Origin: Megaustenia siamemsis
Taxonomy: Eukaryota; Mollusca; Gastropoda; Stylommatophora; Ariophantidae
Assembly (NCBI GenBank): GCA_032433765.1
Contig: JAVIAB010000073.1
Location: 62,518,552 to 62,582,551, forward strand
DNA: 64,000 nucleotides
Direction of reading: 5' to 3'
Position 1 is the stretch's first letter; the number at the start of each line of letters is the position of its first letter. Shown piece by piece: positions 52,690 through 64,000 of this stretch. The translations under genes were made by a program, and so were the position numbers. Below the pieces are notes generated by a model that was not told the origin of the DNA, made no database searches, and saw nothing but the letters and a program-made list of their open reading frames with translations.

Positions 52690-53340
52690 AATTCTATTGA
52701 CCTTTCGAGCCGTAACCGGCCCATAGGGCGTAGACCAAGATACACCTTCTCCTATATGAATTTTTGTTCTAGCAGTTTCCTTTTAAAGATATTTTATCAA
52801 ATCTCGCCATCTGTCTCTGTTCTGTGCAAGCAGTTCTATCTCATTGAGGGAGCCGATTCCTTCTGCTCTTGCCTCTCTCATCAATGTTCTTCTCAGTGTC
52901 TCCCTGGGTCTTCCTCTTTTTCTTTTACCTGTTGTTTCCCATATGAGGGCTTGCTTTGCTATTCGATTATTATCTCTTCTCATCACATGTCCAACGTATG
53001 ACCATCGTCTTTTCTTTATTACTGAAGATATTAGTGGTTGATTGGCGATTTCTCTAATTTCCTCGTTTGTTTTGAATTCGTTCCATTCTATACCAAGTAT
53101 TTTCCTTAGACATTTATTTTCGAATGCGTTCAACTTTGTTTCTATATCTCTTGTTGTTTTCCAGCTTTCACACGCATACGTAAGGGTTGATAGTACATTT
53201 GATTTGAATAGCCTAAGTTTTGTGTTTGTGCTAATGAGTTTTGATTTCCACAACTTTTCAAGGCTTCTGAAAGACATTGCTGCTTTAGCCAGTCTGATTC
53301 TAATTTCTTTGCTCGTATCCCCTTCTCGATCAATGTGACT
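52690..53340 (-). mobile_element. LINE-B copy 3, 5' truncated
   Basis: This contains the same 3' UTR (GGCCGGTTACGGCTCGAAAG in reverse) and the C-terminal RT region. The frame 52783-53277 (164 codons) is open through RKRGRPRETLRRTLMREARA, unlike copy 1. It separates the two parts of a Penelope-like element. Confidence 0.85.
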
Positions 53341-54180
53341 TCAATTACACGGCTGTAAAAATGGCGGAAAAGACAGTAGCCAGGATTTTCGTAGACTCTG
53401 GTTAAATATTAATAGACAATAGGGCAGGTAGGTTTTAATTAAACCAAAGGAATCAATTAATGAAAATTTGGAAAAATGAAATGAGGTATCCCGTAGGGTA
53501 CAACGAAAACGAGAAGATTAAAAGAAAGAGAGGGGTGGCAAGGAGGAAGAAGAGCAAGAGAGGTAATAAAGATAACGCAGCGAGGAATAGGGATATGACA
53601 CAGGAAAGACACGGAGAAGAGACCAAAGATTAAAAAACGAGTGAAAAGAGTTTAATCCTCTCGGTTGGAGACTACCAAAGCTGGCTATAAGTCGGTTCTC
53701 AAATGTGAAACGATAATGGGTATCAGAGGAACAAGAGATGATGCTAGTAACACGGAAGCCATAAGAGGTACTAGTCTTGGTGATCTAAAATGGGAGGAAA
53801 CAGAATGGCTAAAATCATGCCTAATGTTATATAAGTGTTCACATATTATGTCCCCCAAGCGTCGACCTATTTGGCCAATATATATTTTGAGACAACGTTG
53901 GCAGTTATATCAGATTCCGGGAAATGCAGGGCGGGCGGTGGGGCTAAGAGATAGGGTGCGGGTAATAGGGAGACCTTTTTGAAAGATATTCAGGGTAAAG
54001 AAGGCGGCGAAAGATTTCCAGCATAAGGTGGGCATGATGGAGAAAGTCGTCGTCTTGGTCACAAAGGTGTCTGAGCCGTAGGAACTGAGGAAAAAAACAT
54101 AGTATCACGACAGGTGTTAGGGTGTGAAGAGAAATAAAGGAATTAGAAGTGAGCATCAGTCGGTTAATAAAATACGGAAG
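53341..54180 (-). pseudogene. Penelope-like element, RT end and GIY-YIG endonuclease
   Basis: The - strand encodes RLRHLCDQDDDFLHHAHLML, EIFRRLLYPEYLSK (the post-RT region of Penelope-like elements). After a gap and frame change, CQRCLKIYIGQIGRRLGDII and CEHLYNIRHDFSHSVSSHF follow. IYIGQxGRRLGDxxxEHL is a GIY-YIG nuclease motif, which nicks DNA for priming in these elements. Shifts and stops show decay. The RT core is missing. Confidence 0.72.
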
Positions 54181-54284
54181 TATGTAAACCTGACGGGTGA
54201 AGGGAGGCCGAGATGTTTAAATAGGTAACCGAGGAGGTCGAGACAACGAAATTCGAATGGAGGAGTGAAATTAACCCATAAAGT

Positions 54285-54425
54285 CCAAAAACTTGGTCAA
54301 ATCAGGTTCAATCTTCTTTTGTATACTATTTGCGAGTCCGTCACCAAGACCGCGTGAAAAGCGTTCTATGAAACCAGCCATGTTATGGCCGACACCGCTG
54401 CTGCTACTTATGTGCCCATTCTCAT
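54285..54425 (-). other. Unidentified coding-like fragment
   Basis: The - strand gives SSSSGVGHNMAGFIERFSRG, LGDGLANSIQKKIEPDLTKF and LDFMG before a stop. Glycine-rich with amphipathic helices, which could be a capsid-associated fragment, but I have no firm match. Confidence 0.2.
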
Positions 54426-54610
54426 TCTGTAAACCGTATTGTTACACTTGCTAGGTTCTGTCACTTCTCTGCCATGTTAGGATGTCACAAAATCCCAATT
54501 GCTGCGCTGTCCACTGGATACAGAACCATCCGTGGATGCCCTTATTACGACCTTGGTAGCTCCGTAGGGCATTACCTGACAAACAAGGAAGAGGCAGACC
54601 ATTGGGGACA

Positions 54611-54840
54611 TTGCGACGAACCATATATTATGACAGGGAACAGATGGCTGTGTTCACTTTGTGTGCGGTTTCGTCTTATGTCTTTTGGCGTGTGCTGAGA
54701 CTGGGCTACCTTTCTTTTTTGGGGGGATGAGATATTAATTCGGATGATTCCATTGGCACGGGCGGTTGGGCAAGTATGGATTTTAATTATTTTGCAGTGG
54801 TACCGGGGCTTTCCATAATCATAACCATATGATGAAATGA
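54611..54840 (+). repeat. R1 repeat, 3' copy
   Basis: TATGACAGGGAACAGATGGC, TTTTGGCGTGTGCTGAGACT, GATTCCATTGGCACGGGCGG and CCATAATCATAACC match R1. Confidence 0.65.
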
Positions 54841-55343
54841 AAGAGGCTGGCAGATCCTGATAAGAGTTGTCCATGCTTGTCCCAGACCGGATTGGGTGGA
54901 GATCTCTTGTGAGTGCCCTATGTTCCGCCCGGAGTTCAGGGGATTAAGAAGAAGAGGTTCCGTAAACCCAGTTGCGACAAATCCCTACGGAGCAGAAGTA
55001 TTCCTTTGGTTTGCCTCTTTTTTCCGCTGTTACTTCTACCACTCCTTGCCAGCCATAATGCTATTCAAATCACATCCATTCCTTATGGAGTCTTCCGTCT
55101 CGGCCATCCATGATTTTCCGCGCCAGAGACGCCTGTCCCTGGTCGCACTAAGTTCTGAATACAAAATATGATTTATGTTTCTTACCAAAGTCAAATATGG
55201 CTCAAACCTGAGCAGATCTATGTCGCACTCACTCTAATGCACGGTAAATCAAGTAAGTACTCATTGAATGGATAGGTGCGTCCGAGATCTGCCCATAGGC
55301 TCTCATTCTTGCGATCTGAGATGACGATAAATTAAGCATGCCC
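54841..55343. other. No gene recognised
   Basis: Short frames on both strands (for example 54896-55171) lack domains I can identify. Confidence 0.35.
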
Positions 55344-55357
55344 AAACCGTAATAAAA

Positions 55358-57057
55358 GCCCGTTGGCGGAACACTTCAAAGAAATTCTTAACCGTCCACT
55401 ACCTCACAGTTTAATAGATTTTGAAGCTGAAACACCAGCAGCAGAATTAGATGTAAATTTAGATGACTTCACCTTGAGTGAAATAGAAACCACCTTAAAG
55501 CTAATGACAATAACAAGGCTGCTGGAGAGGATAAGTTAACAGCTGAGATCCTCAAGGCAATTGATAGCCATAATTTAATACATCTCCAAAAAATGTTCAA
55601 CATCATTTGGAAAACAGAGAAGACGCCTCATAAATGGAAAAAAGGAATCATTGTTAAGATCCCAAAAAAGGGCAATCTTAGAGATTGTAACAATTGAGAG
55701 GCGTGACACTTTTGTCAGTTGCCTCAAAATTATTCTGTAAAATCATCCTAAATAGAATAAAGGATTCAATAGATACAGTAATGCGTGAAGAACAGGCTGG
55801 GTTTAGAAAAGGGAGAAGCTGTCTTGACCACATTTTCACTCTACGACTTATATTGGAGGAACACATTGAAAAGCAAAAACCTTTTGTACTTAACTTCATC
55901 GACTTCAAAAAAGCATTTGATAGTATTCATAGAGATTCTTTGTGGAAAATTCTGAAGCAATATGGCTTACCATCAAAAATCATAAATATTATCAAAGACA
56001 TGTATGATGGTTACACATGTGCAGTTCGAACAGAGGAAGGACTGAGCGAATGTTTCCCAATAGAAACTGGGGTTAAACAAGGATGTATTTTATCGCCCTT
56101 GTTATTTGGAATTGTTATGGACTTCATAATGAAGAAATGCTGCACTGGTAATAAAGGCATCGAATGGATACAAGGAGACCATTTGGAGGACCTGGACTTT
56201 GCTGATGACATAGTTCTCATCAGCAATCAGATAAAAACGATGCAGGAAAACACAAATGAACTATCATCAATAGCCAGCAAAATTGGGCTTGAGGTCAATC
56301 ATGAAAAGACTAAAGTCATGAAAAGTTTAATCCAACAAGTGACAAAATATACATGGAAAACAAACCAGTAGAAGAGATCGATCACTTCATCTATCTTGGA
56401 AGTCACATTGATCGAGAAGGGGATACGAGCAAAGAAATTAGAATCAGACTGGCTAAAGCAGCAATGTCTTTCAGAAGCCTTGAAAAGTTGTGGAAATCAA
56501 AACTCATTAGCACAAACACAAAACTTAGGCTATTCAAATCAAATGTACTATCAACCCTTACGTATGCGTGTGAAAGCTGGAAAACAACAAGAGATATAGA
56601 AACAAAGTTGAACGCATTCGAAAATAAATGTCTAAGGAAAATACTTGGTATAGAATGGAACGAATTCAAACAAACGAGGAAATTAGAGAAATCGCCAATC
56701 AACCACTAATATCTTCAGTAATAAAGAAAAGACGATGGTCATACGTTGGACATGTGATGAGAAGAGATAATAATCGAATAGCAAAGCAAGCCCTCATATG
56801 GGAAACAACAGGTAAAAGAAAAAGAGGAAGACCCAGGGAGACACTGAGAAGAACATTGATGAGAGAGGCAAGAGCAGCAGGAATCGGCTCCTCAATGAGA
56901 TAGAACTGCTTGCACAGAACAGAGACAGATGGCGAGATTTGATAAAATATCTTTAAAAGAAAACTGCTAGAACAAAAATTCATATAGGAGAAGGTGTATC
57001 TTGGTCTACGCCCTATGGGCCGGTTACGGCTCGAAAGGTCAATAGATAGATAGATAG
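55358..57057 (+). mobile_element. LINE-B copy 2 with 14-bp TSD
   Basis: AAACCGTAATAAAA at 55344-55357 and 57058-57071 flanks a 1.7-kb 5'-truncated LINE that ends in (ATAG)n. It is about 99 percent like copy 1 in bases aligned. The RT frame is broken into 55694-56371, 56353-56709 and 56628-56903 by single-base losses in runs. FADD and QGC motifs are intact. Confidence 0.93.
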
Positions 57058-57071
57058 AAACCGTAATAAAA

Positions 57072-59250
57072 TACTGAAAGAACCAGTCTGCATAAGCGAG
57101 AATAGTAACGATTGCTGGAGGTTCCCTCTGGCCATGATCTTGACCGCACTGACACATCTCTTTACTTTTTTAATGACATTGCTCACGTGTTGATTGAAAG
57201 AAAGGGACCTATCAAATACTATTCCAAATACTTAATAGTCGTACTCCGCACGATGGTTACACCCTTGCAGTTTATGACTGTGAGAGTGTCTTTAACTATC
57301 CTGTTGTTCAGCGAACACCACATTACAGAAGCCGTGTTTGGGTAAAGGAGTGCTGTGTAGTTGTTGCACAAAGTTATTATCTGATCCAAGCTTCCCTGCA
57401 TAGTCATTTTTGTTTTGTGACGATTGTGTACATACGTCATAATGTCATGTGCAAAGATGAGAGTGCGACCCAGTCCGATACTATTTAGCTGCGCTACCCT
57501 GACAGTGCATATATTGGACAAAGCAGGTGATAACGGAGATTTATATCTCCAGCGGTTTATATCTCGGCTCAGATGTCCAGTTACCTAAACGTTGCACTAC
57601 TTTTCTTCGCATCAGAACTGATGCCACTCAGCGCACGAGCGGTGGTCACAAAGTCTACCTCACTAAGTAGGTGTACGAGTGTGTCAGCCTGTAGTCCACT
57701 CGGTTTTATGCATCCTCAAGATCGACGGCTAATAGTGCCGACTCTTCGTTTTTATGAAAGGATTCGTGAACGTCATATGCAAGGATGGAGATAGCAGCGG
57801 TATCCCGGTCCAGCACATATAGACATAGTGTGTTTGACAATCCTTAGATCTCCAGATGCGCCGCTAGCTTTTTGGAGATTACGTTTCAAAAACTTGTCCA
57901 TTCTTTATGTTAATAATGTGATATCCGCTCAATGTAGACTTATCTTTTCCTGGTTTAGGGAGCGGAACCAGATAGCTACGTAACCATTCTTCTGAAACGT
58001 CCCAGTTCTAATATTCTGATTGAAGTCTGCAATAATTTTAACTACAATGTCAGGTTTTGCCTCCCTTTAAAAAACTGTATTTTATATCATTCGGCCATAG
58101 AGCGCTGTCTGTGATATGCCTGATCGTGTGAACTGCGTTCTCAAAACTGATTGGGTCCTCAGGTAGTACTAATCCCAATGACCTTGAAGTTTGTTTTTTT
58201 TAATCATCTGGCGCGAATTCATGTCGCCATGATTTGTTTGTGCAACGCACTTCTCCAGCAAGGTTCTGCCTTTTTGCTCATCTGTGAGTGGCATTCTGTT
58301 CTCATTGTCCTTGACGACATTGTTAGCTCCAGGTCATGTTATTATCCTCATGCGTGCTAAGAGGGATCACAACTTATAGAGTGCGTTATCTGCTGCCACC
58401 TCCTTCTCGAACCAGATTGATCGCTCTCCTTTAGCCTCTATTGCCAGTTGTTTGAAAGTACTTCTAGTCGTTTTCATGTTCCGTCCAAGATCCATCATTT
58501 GACGAAGATCGCAAGATCATGATTCAGTTTTTGTCAAGATTGCTGTAGCTTCAGTGTATGTTTCTTCTCGAGCCAGGCCAACTCTACTTTCTGTGTCCAC
58601 CAGCGGGGTCTAAATGTCCCACCTTTTCAATTGAATGATCGCTGTCATTGTAGTTTAAACGATCCCAGAGAATGTCCATTTTAGCTAGAATCAAAACCAA
58701 TGCAAGGCCAATGTTGGAGTCTGAATCCATTTTCTTGTTGGCGAGTCGTGTCATTAGCTCACAGTTTACCACGGTCAGGTCTGTATCTGTAATGGCAGAA
58801 TCTATTGGCTCTACCTGGGTGGTTGTCATTGATGTTTCCCCAGTGCATACTCCATGCATTGAAATTGCCACATAGCAAATTATCACCTGGCAATTCCTCT
58901 TTATCGAGCAAAAACTTCAGTCCTCGATCGCCTTAAGTGAGACCGGTCGGGCTTATACGTTGATGACGGTATACTTTTTTCATTCACTGTGATTTGAAGC
59001 CCTTGCAACACTTTGTTGTTCATATACACGCTTCTAAACATAAGTACTGTATGCGGAATCGTGCCCCAGACGCATTTAGATCGTTGACCAGTGTATCCTG
59101 CAAGATGAGTTTGTTGGTTGATTTGTTGGTTATGTATAAAGTGTTTCATTTAAAAGATCAAGGACGAAGGGTGCCATTTTCTAACATAATCAAGTGCCAA
59201 CGAAAGGTACGGAGACGGTTTTCGCCTATCGCAGACTAACTAAACCTCTG
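57072..59250 (-). pseudogene. LINE-H (jockey/CR1-like) endonuclease and RT, decayed
   Basis: On the - strand the order from high to low coordinates is: endonuclease (LPGDNLLCGNFNAWSMHWGN near 58860), RT motif A (AVDLEDA.NRVDYRL near 57705), and motif C region (FAHDIMTYVHNRHKT near 57435), where the first catalytic D position of FADD reads H. SLDQIITLCNNYTALLYPNT and KGVTIVRSTTIKYLEYYL follow. Stops and shifts throughout. The C-terminal part is cut by the LINE-B TSD region. Confidence 0.7.
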
Positions 59251-60106
59251 CATCAGCCAAGGCTTAACAAACGTGGTCTAAGCAACTGTTGGCATCTATA
59301 ATTTTCTACACACTAACATCTGCCTCAAAAAAAGCAAGAGTCCACATCATCGGGGACACACATTATCTTGAACAGTTAATTTGTAAGTTTGATCGTGGAT
59401 TTCAAGATTTCGAGATATTTGCTCAACAAATGGAATTTATCAATAACCCTTGAGTAGTGGAATGTCAGCAAAAAAGATTTACATTACATGGAGTTTTTTT
59501 TAACACAACAGATGAAACTGCAACTGAAATGTGGCAAATATTTCCAAAGAAAAGTTACAACCTTATGGAAAATATTACCCTTAAATTGTGCTTTATAATA
59601 TTTAGCATTATATACCTTTATGATACAACATTTTATACATGAAGCTTGTCAAATCAAAAGCAAGGAGCAAAAATAAAAACCACTTAAAAATTATCAAAAC
59701 GTGTCTCTTTGAAAGAAATAATTGTATGTTTTACTATAAAAATAGAAATTTAAATAATTAAATAAAAATTTAATCTGACAAAACAATTTTGACGGGCTAA
59801 CAGTTGTTACCTTAATTATATATTGGCCCTCTCTAGTTGTCAAGTGGTCTATCTCATTTGTTAAACAAGACAAAGTATTGCACATATAGGGGCTGTCCCG
59901 AAAGCAGCGCGTTCTGTCCAACTAATTAATGTTCATTTTAATATTCAACAATTTTACATTATCAAACAGAATGAATGACTATGATATTACATTTAAAGAT
60001 GATTTTTAAAATGAATTGTGCGAATAAATTTCATACTTTCTATAATCGAAAAATATTTGTTCCCGGTCAACACTATATCTTCCTCTTCATTGCAGAAATT
60101 GAAGTG

Positions 60107-60109
<3 letters not shown>
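59251..60109. other. No gene seen; AT-rich
   Basis: No recognised element in 860 AT-rich bases. Confidence 0.45.
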
Positions 60110-60161
<52 letters not shown>

Positions 60162-60226
60162 GATCAAGACTCAATCAGAGTAGGATTCCAGACCCTCTCA
60201 TGAAGTCAGCTGTCTGTTTAAGCAGT
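60110..60226 (-). repeat. SINE2 tail end with CT run
   Basis: A (CT)n run of about 50 bases (60111-60159), then GCGATCAAGACTCAATCAGAG and TCATGAAGTCAGCTGTCTGT as in SINE2. On the - strand it is the SINE's 3' part with a (GA)n tail. The rest of the SINE is missing. Confidence 0.7.
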
Positions 60227-61060
60227 GATACAAATGGTATATGTCATGTTACTGTTTACAAAATAAAAATAACTGAAAATGTTAGTGTCATCTGATTCAC
60301 AGGTGAAATGCCATGTCAGCTCATTAAACCAGGGAGACGTTTTCATTTTAGACTGTGGCCTTGTTATCTTTATTTGGGATGGTCCGGACAGCAGTAAAAT
60401 GGAAAGGATAAAGGTACATAATGGTTTTTTTTTCCATTGGTCCATTAAAAAAGCTAAGATATGTACTCATAATGAGATGAGTGTAATTATAGCAATATCA
60501 AGGTAAGTTTGTGTGAATATAGACTGTTGTAGTCATTTGTTTAAACTAGTCTAAGTTAGCTTTGGAATCATCTTCAACGCATATCGCATAAGTGTCCATA
60601 CGTTTTTAGATCACCTCATCAGAAAATTAATCAACTTGAAGCGACTGAGAAATAAAATCTTGCTGGTCGACTAGTCTTCTTCTGTTCTTCCAATATCTGT
60701 CTTGAATTTAGGCAACAAGCCTATTAGCTTGAAGATTTGGGAGTAACACCAGGGCTTCAAATTCACGAACATTATCGAAATATTTATCTCGCCCTACTCC
60801 TTTTAGAGCATTAGAGATATACTATGCGTTCTGTCCATCACAAGATCACATTGTCCATCAGTATGACGTATATGCCCAAAGTTTTACAACAATGGATATG
60901 CCCATAACGCTTGATTCACTGAAAAGACAACAGCCAGGTGCACGTTCGCCGTAATATCGGCGTAGAATTCTTAAAATGGAACCTTCATTTGACTTGGCAC
61001 AGCTATCCACATGAAAGAGCAGGAACTCAGCAACGGACGGTAGATTCAAAATTTAAGGAG
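60227..61060. other. No gene recognised
   Basis: Short frames only, for example 60858-61049 (-). No domain, repeat or terminal structure identified. Confidence 0.4.
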
Positions 61061-61065
61061 GCCAG

Positions 61066-62365
61066 GACGTGATGGGTGGTCGCATGACATACATGTATAC
61101 AAATACATTATTACTAAGAATCATCATGCGAAGAGTGCGAAACAAAATCAGTCCAGAAATTAGCGATGAACAGTGTGGTTTTGTTAGAGATAAAGGAACA
61201 AGCAATGCCATTTATATCATAAGATCTTTAGTAGAAAGTGCCATAGAGGTGAAAACAGATCTATACCTATGTTTCATAGATTACAAAAAGGGATTTGACA
61301 AAGTAAAGCACCAAGAAATAATCAAAATTTAATTTTAGAAAGCATAAACGTAGACAGCAAAGATCTAAGAGTAATAAAGAACATGTACTGGCAACAAACA
61401 GCGGCCATAAGAACTGGAAACCATTTGGGAATGTTTCAACAAATAAAACAAGGTGTTAGACAAGGTTGTATGCTGTCACCAGATTTGTTTAATATTTATA
61501 GTGAGATTATTTTAAGATCCATAAGGGGCATGCCTGAAATAACAATTGGAGGTCATAATATAAATAATCTAAGGTGTGCTGATGATACAGTCTTAATCGC
61601 TAAGAGTGAAAACGAGTTACAAGAAATGTTGGACATTATAGTGAAAGAAAGGAAAAATAAAGGACTCAGCTTTAATAGCAAAAACAAGACAGAGATAATG
61701 GTAACAACAAAGAAAAAGACATTACCTCAGTGCAAAATAAAGACAAGTGGAACAATATTGAAATAGGTAAATGAATAAATGAATTTAAATATTTGGGAAC
61801 TTTGTTAACCTCATACGGAAGATGTACAAAAGAGGTGAGATGCAGAATGGCTCAGGCAAAAGCAGCTTTCCAAAAAATGAGGAAGATACTGTGCAATCCA
61901 TTTTTGACAATAGAAAAAAGAAAAAGAGTTCTTAAATGTTACGTAGAGCCAATCTTAACATATGGATGTGAATCATGGACAATAAGACAATAGACAAGAA
62001 AATCACTGGAGTCTATAGAAATGTGGTTTTACAGAAGAATGTTGAGAGTACCATGAACAGCTAAGAACAGTAATGAAGATTTTCTGAGAGAGGTCAAAGC
62101 AAAAAGAGAGCTAATTTCCAATATTTGGAAGAAACAATTATCATTTTTTGGCCATGTAATGAGAAGAGAAGAACTGGAATATATTGTAACAACTGGAAAA
62201 ATTGAGGGACGAAGAGATAGAGGGAAGCAAAGAGAAAAAATAACAGAAAGCTTAAGAGAATGGCTTGGCAGAAGGTCAACAACAGAAATGATAAATAGCT
62301 GCCGAGATCGAAAGTTGTGGAGAGACATGATTACCTACGCCGGCAGGCCCGGTACTTGATGATGA
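61066..62365 (+). pseudogene. LINE-D (RTE-type) reverse transcriptase, 5' truncated
   Basis: Successive frames read IIMRRVRNKISPEISDEQCG, TDLYLCFIDYKKGFDKVKHQ (catalytic D), IKQGVRQGCMLSPDLFNIYS and INNLRCADDTVLIAKSENEL (motif C as CADD; both D intact). MGTLLTSYGRCTKEVRCR, CYVEPILTYGCESWTIRQ and EGRRDRGKQREKITESLREW follow. Stops at 61330, 61764 and 61991 split it. It ends TACGCCGGCAGGCCCGGTAC, then a GATGATGA tail, as at 345-778. Confidence 0.86.
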
Positions 62366-62569
62366 TAAGTGATTATCAACATGGACTACAAAAATTATAC
62401 AATGTACATGTTAAATATTTCACCGTTTAAAATTATGTGAAATGTTTTTGCAAACATGGTCGCTGCCACAGTGTGATACAGTAGAAACTGATCTGAATGA
62501 TTGCGTGCCATTAGCGTCTTGACACACGGTTGGTAGCAAGCAATCATGATAAGTCAGTAGTTTGGTAAA

Positions 62570-62745
62570 AACATTAGTGCTTTATAATACTTTATTGAAC
62601 AGCTTCTCTCGTGACTGAATCTGTCAATATTGTATGGACAGATACATTGGCAGAATGAACAAGATGTATTCATGGTGCCTGGCCTAGTCTCCTTTCTCCT
62701 GCGCCTTTTGTCTTCTGAATTTAATATCAGTACTGCCTCGAAAGG
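62570..62745 (-). pseudogene. LINE-I C-terminal zinc-like end
   Basis: On the - strand, EDKRRRRKETRPGTMNTSCS and FCQCICPYNIDRFSHERSC. This is the Cys/His end of LINE-I, matching 2815-2960. Confidence 0.6.
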
Positions 62746-62748
62746 GAA

Positions 62749-62949
62749 CCGCGATAGCTCAGTGAACTGGACTACAAAGGACAGGAGGTAGGGTTCGAAC
62801 CCAAACCGACGGCTCCGGTTCACCCAGCCTTTAATGGGTACCGGATTTTTTTCTGGGAATGTAAAGCGGCACGGGCGTAATACCGACCACATTACCCCAA
62901 AAATCATGTGCCGAAGGTCTGTAAAATTTATGATCACTAATACCATATT
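62749..62949 (+). repeat. SINE1, left part (split by LINE-C)
   Basis: ACCGCGATAGCTCAGTGAAC to ACTAATACCATATT with A and B boxes. The right part (63864-63913) resumes with the duplicated ACCATATT. Confidence 0.85.
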
Positions 62950-63863
62950 GTGGTAGCGACCAAGTCTGCAACGGTGGATGGGGCGGAAGAGTCAGAAATG
63001 ACCAACGGCATAGAAAGCGAAAACAGCAAAGTGTGTGGTACACAAGAGACATGTTAAGGACACGAAAGACGAATGTGGCTGACCACCGTGAAAGAGATTG
63101 GAGCCTCATCAAGTACTAGTCCAGAGGAAGCCATGGAGAGGATTCGAACTTACGTCGGATAAAAAAAAAGCAAAAATATGGACTAGATATGAATATCAAA
63201 AAGACTAAAACTATGATCATAAACAAAGGAAATACTCAAAACCCACAAATGTATATAAAAATTTAAGGAATAGACCTGGAGACAGTTCAGAACTACAACT
63301 ACCTTGGAAATACTATAACCAGTGATGGAAAATGTACAATTGAAATAAACAAAGAATAGGAATGGCAAAAAGTAATTTTAATGTCATGAAGAACATCATC
63401 ATCATCAAAACATATAACACCAGGGCTAAAACTAAGAATAGCAAAATGTTACATCTTCTCAGTATTCTTATATGGTGCAGAAACATGGACATTAGACAAG
63501 AAAACAGAACAGAGAATTGAAGCCTTTGAAATGTGGATATATAGAAGAATAGTTAGAATTGGATGGAAGGAAAAGAAAACAAACGACGAAGTCTTAAAAC
63601 AACTAAAAATGAAAAGAGAACTACTAAACACAATTCAAACAAATGCTATTTTGGGGCCATGTTAAAAGACACAACAGCCTACTAAAAGTAATTCTGGCGG
63701 GGAAAATACAAGGTAAAAGAGGCAGAGGCAGACCAAGACTAACATGGACAAGTAACATCAAAAGATGGGCAAATCAGCCTATGACAACATGCAGCGTCAG
63801 AGCAGAATGGTGCTCCATGGTAGCCAACCATCGTTGCTGAGACGGCACTCGATGATGATGATC
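62950..63863 (+). mobile_element. LINE-C copy inserted in SINE1, 8-bp TSD
   Basis: ACCATATT at 62942-62949 and 63864-63871 flanks the insertion. From about 63175 it matches LINE-C: MNIKKTKTMIINKGNTQNPQ, LYGAETWTLDKKTEQRIEAF, EMWIYRRIVRIGWKEKKTND and GRGRPRLTWTSNIKRWANQP. It ends in GATGATGATGATCA. The first 220 bases (62950-63170) are not LINE-C and I could not classify them; they may have been picked up at the 5' junction. Frame breaks occur near 63265, 63357 and 63640. Confidence 0.8.
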
Positions 63864-63913
63864 ACCATATTGGCTATACGCCAATTGGCGTGATGGGGGT
63901 ACTTTACTTTTTT
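63864..63913 (+). repeat. SINE1, right part (split by LINE-C)
   Basis: ACCATATTGGCTATACGCCA and ATTGGCGTGATGGGGGTACT form the SINE1 3' end with a T-rich tail. Confidence 0.85.
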
Positions 63914-64000
63914 AAATTTTTACTGCCTCGTTTTAAATATTTTTTTTCTCTATGTGTTAAGATCTGCATCCAGATTTTCCCAGTTTCTTTAACTGATAGA

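Noticed and set aside
1..64000. A bacterial-type operon, defence system or biosynthetic cluster
   Set aside because: No ribosome-binding-site-led gene series; all sizeable frames are transposable-element proteins.

Overview
The window looks like intergenic DNA from an animal genome, probably an invertebrate. I found no host protein-coding gene, no rRNA and no functional tRNA gene. Almost everything recognisable is a transposable element, usually inside another one. The mix (Polinton/Maverick, Penelope-like element, several RTE-type and RNase H-bearing LINEs, tRNA-derived SINEs, a mariner-like transposon with unusual DDE spacing, a hAT-type non-autonomous element and a gag-only LTR element) fits a marine or molluscan-type invertebrate. 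That assignment is an inference and I cannot name a species.

The backbone of about 11.8-51.9 kb is, as far as I can read it, one decayed Polinton/Maverick. Its protein-primed family-B DNA polymerase runs on the + strand from a SAP-like start at 11815 to a C-terminus near 34018. It is broken by an LTR element, a SINE that itself carries a LINE, a LINE that carries two transposase elements, and a hAT-like element. Converging on it from the - strand are an integrase split by an inversion, two small conserved Polinton-type genes, a packaging ATPase and the major capsid protein. In several places target-site duplications (TSDs) mark both edges of an insertion, so the order of events can be read.

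Layout. 0-4.3 kb: LINE 3' ends, a Penelope-type terminal remnant, an unclassified repeat (called R1 here) and two SINEs. 4.5-6.65 kb: a complete mariner-like transposon with an open 465-codon transposase, DD(83)E. 7-11 kb: simple and degenerate repeats. 11.8-18.4 kb: polymerase N-terminus, part of it duplicated around LINE-A. 18.4-22.2 kb: gag-only LTR retrotransposon. 22.2-34.0 kb: rest of the polymerase and its nested guests. 34.0-40.1 kb: integrase and small Polinton genes, with LINE-B and a foldback SINE composite. 40.1-49.9 kb: LINE-E, into which a 6.9-kb RNase H LINE (LINE-F) inserted with its 5' tandem repeats, itself hit by LINE-C. 50-51.9 kb: ATPase and capsid. 52-54.2 kb: RNase H piece and Penelope-like element. 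55.3-57.1 kb: second LINE-B copy with a 14-bp TSD. 57.1-59.3 kb: LINE-H. 61-64 kb: LINE-D and a SINE split by LINE-C.

LINE family letters (A-I) are working names for this window only. The near-identical LINE-B copies differ mainly by single-base losses in homopolymer runs, so some apparent frameshifts may be assembly errors rather than decay.
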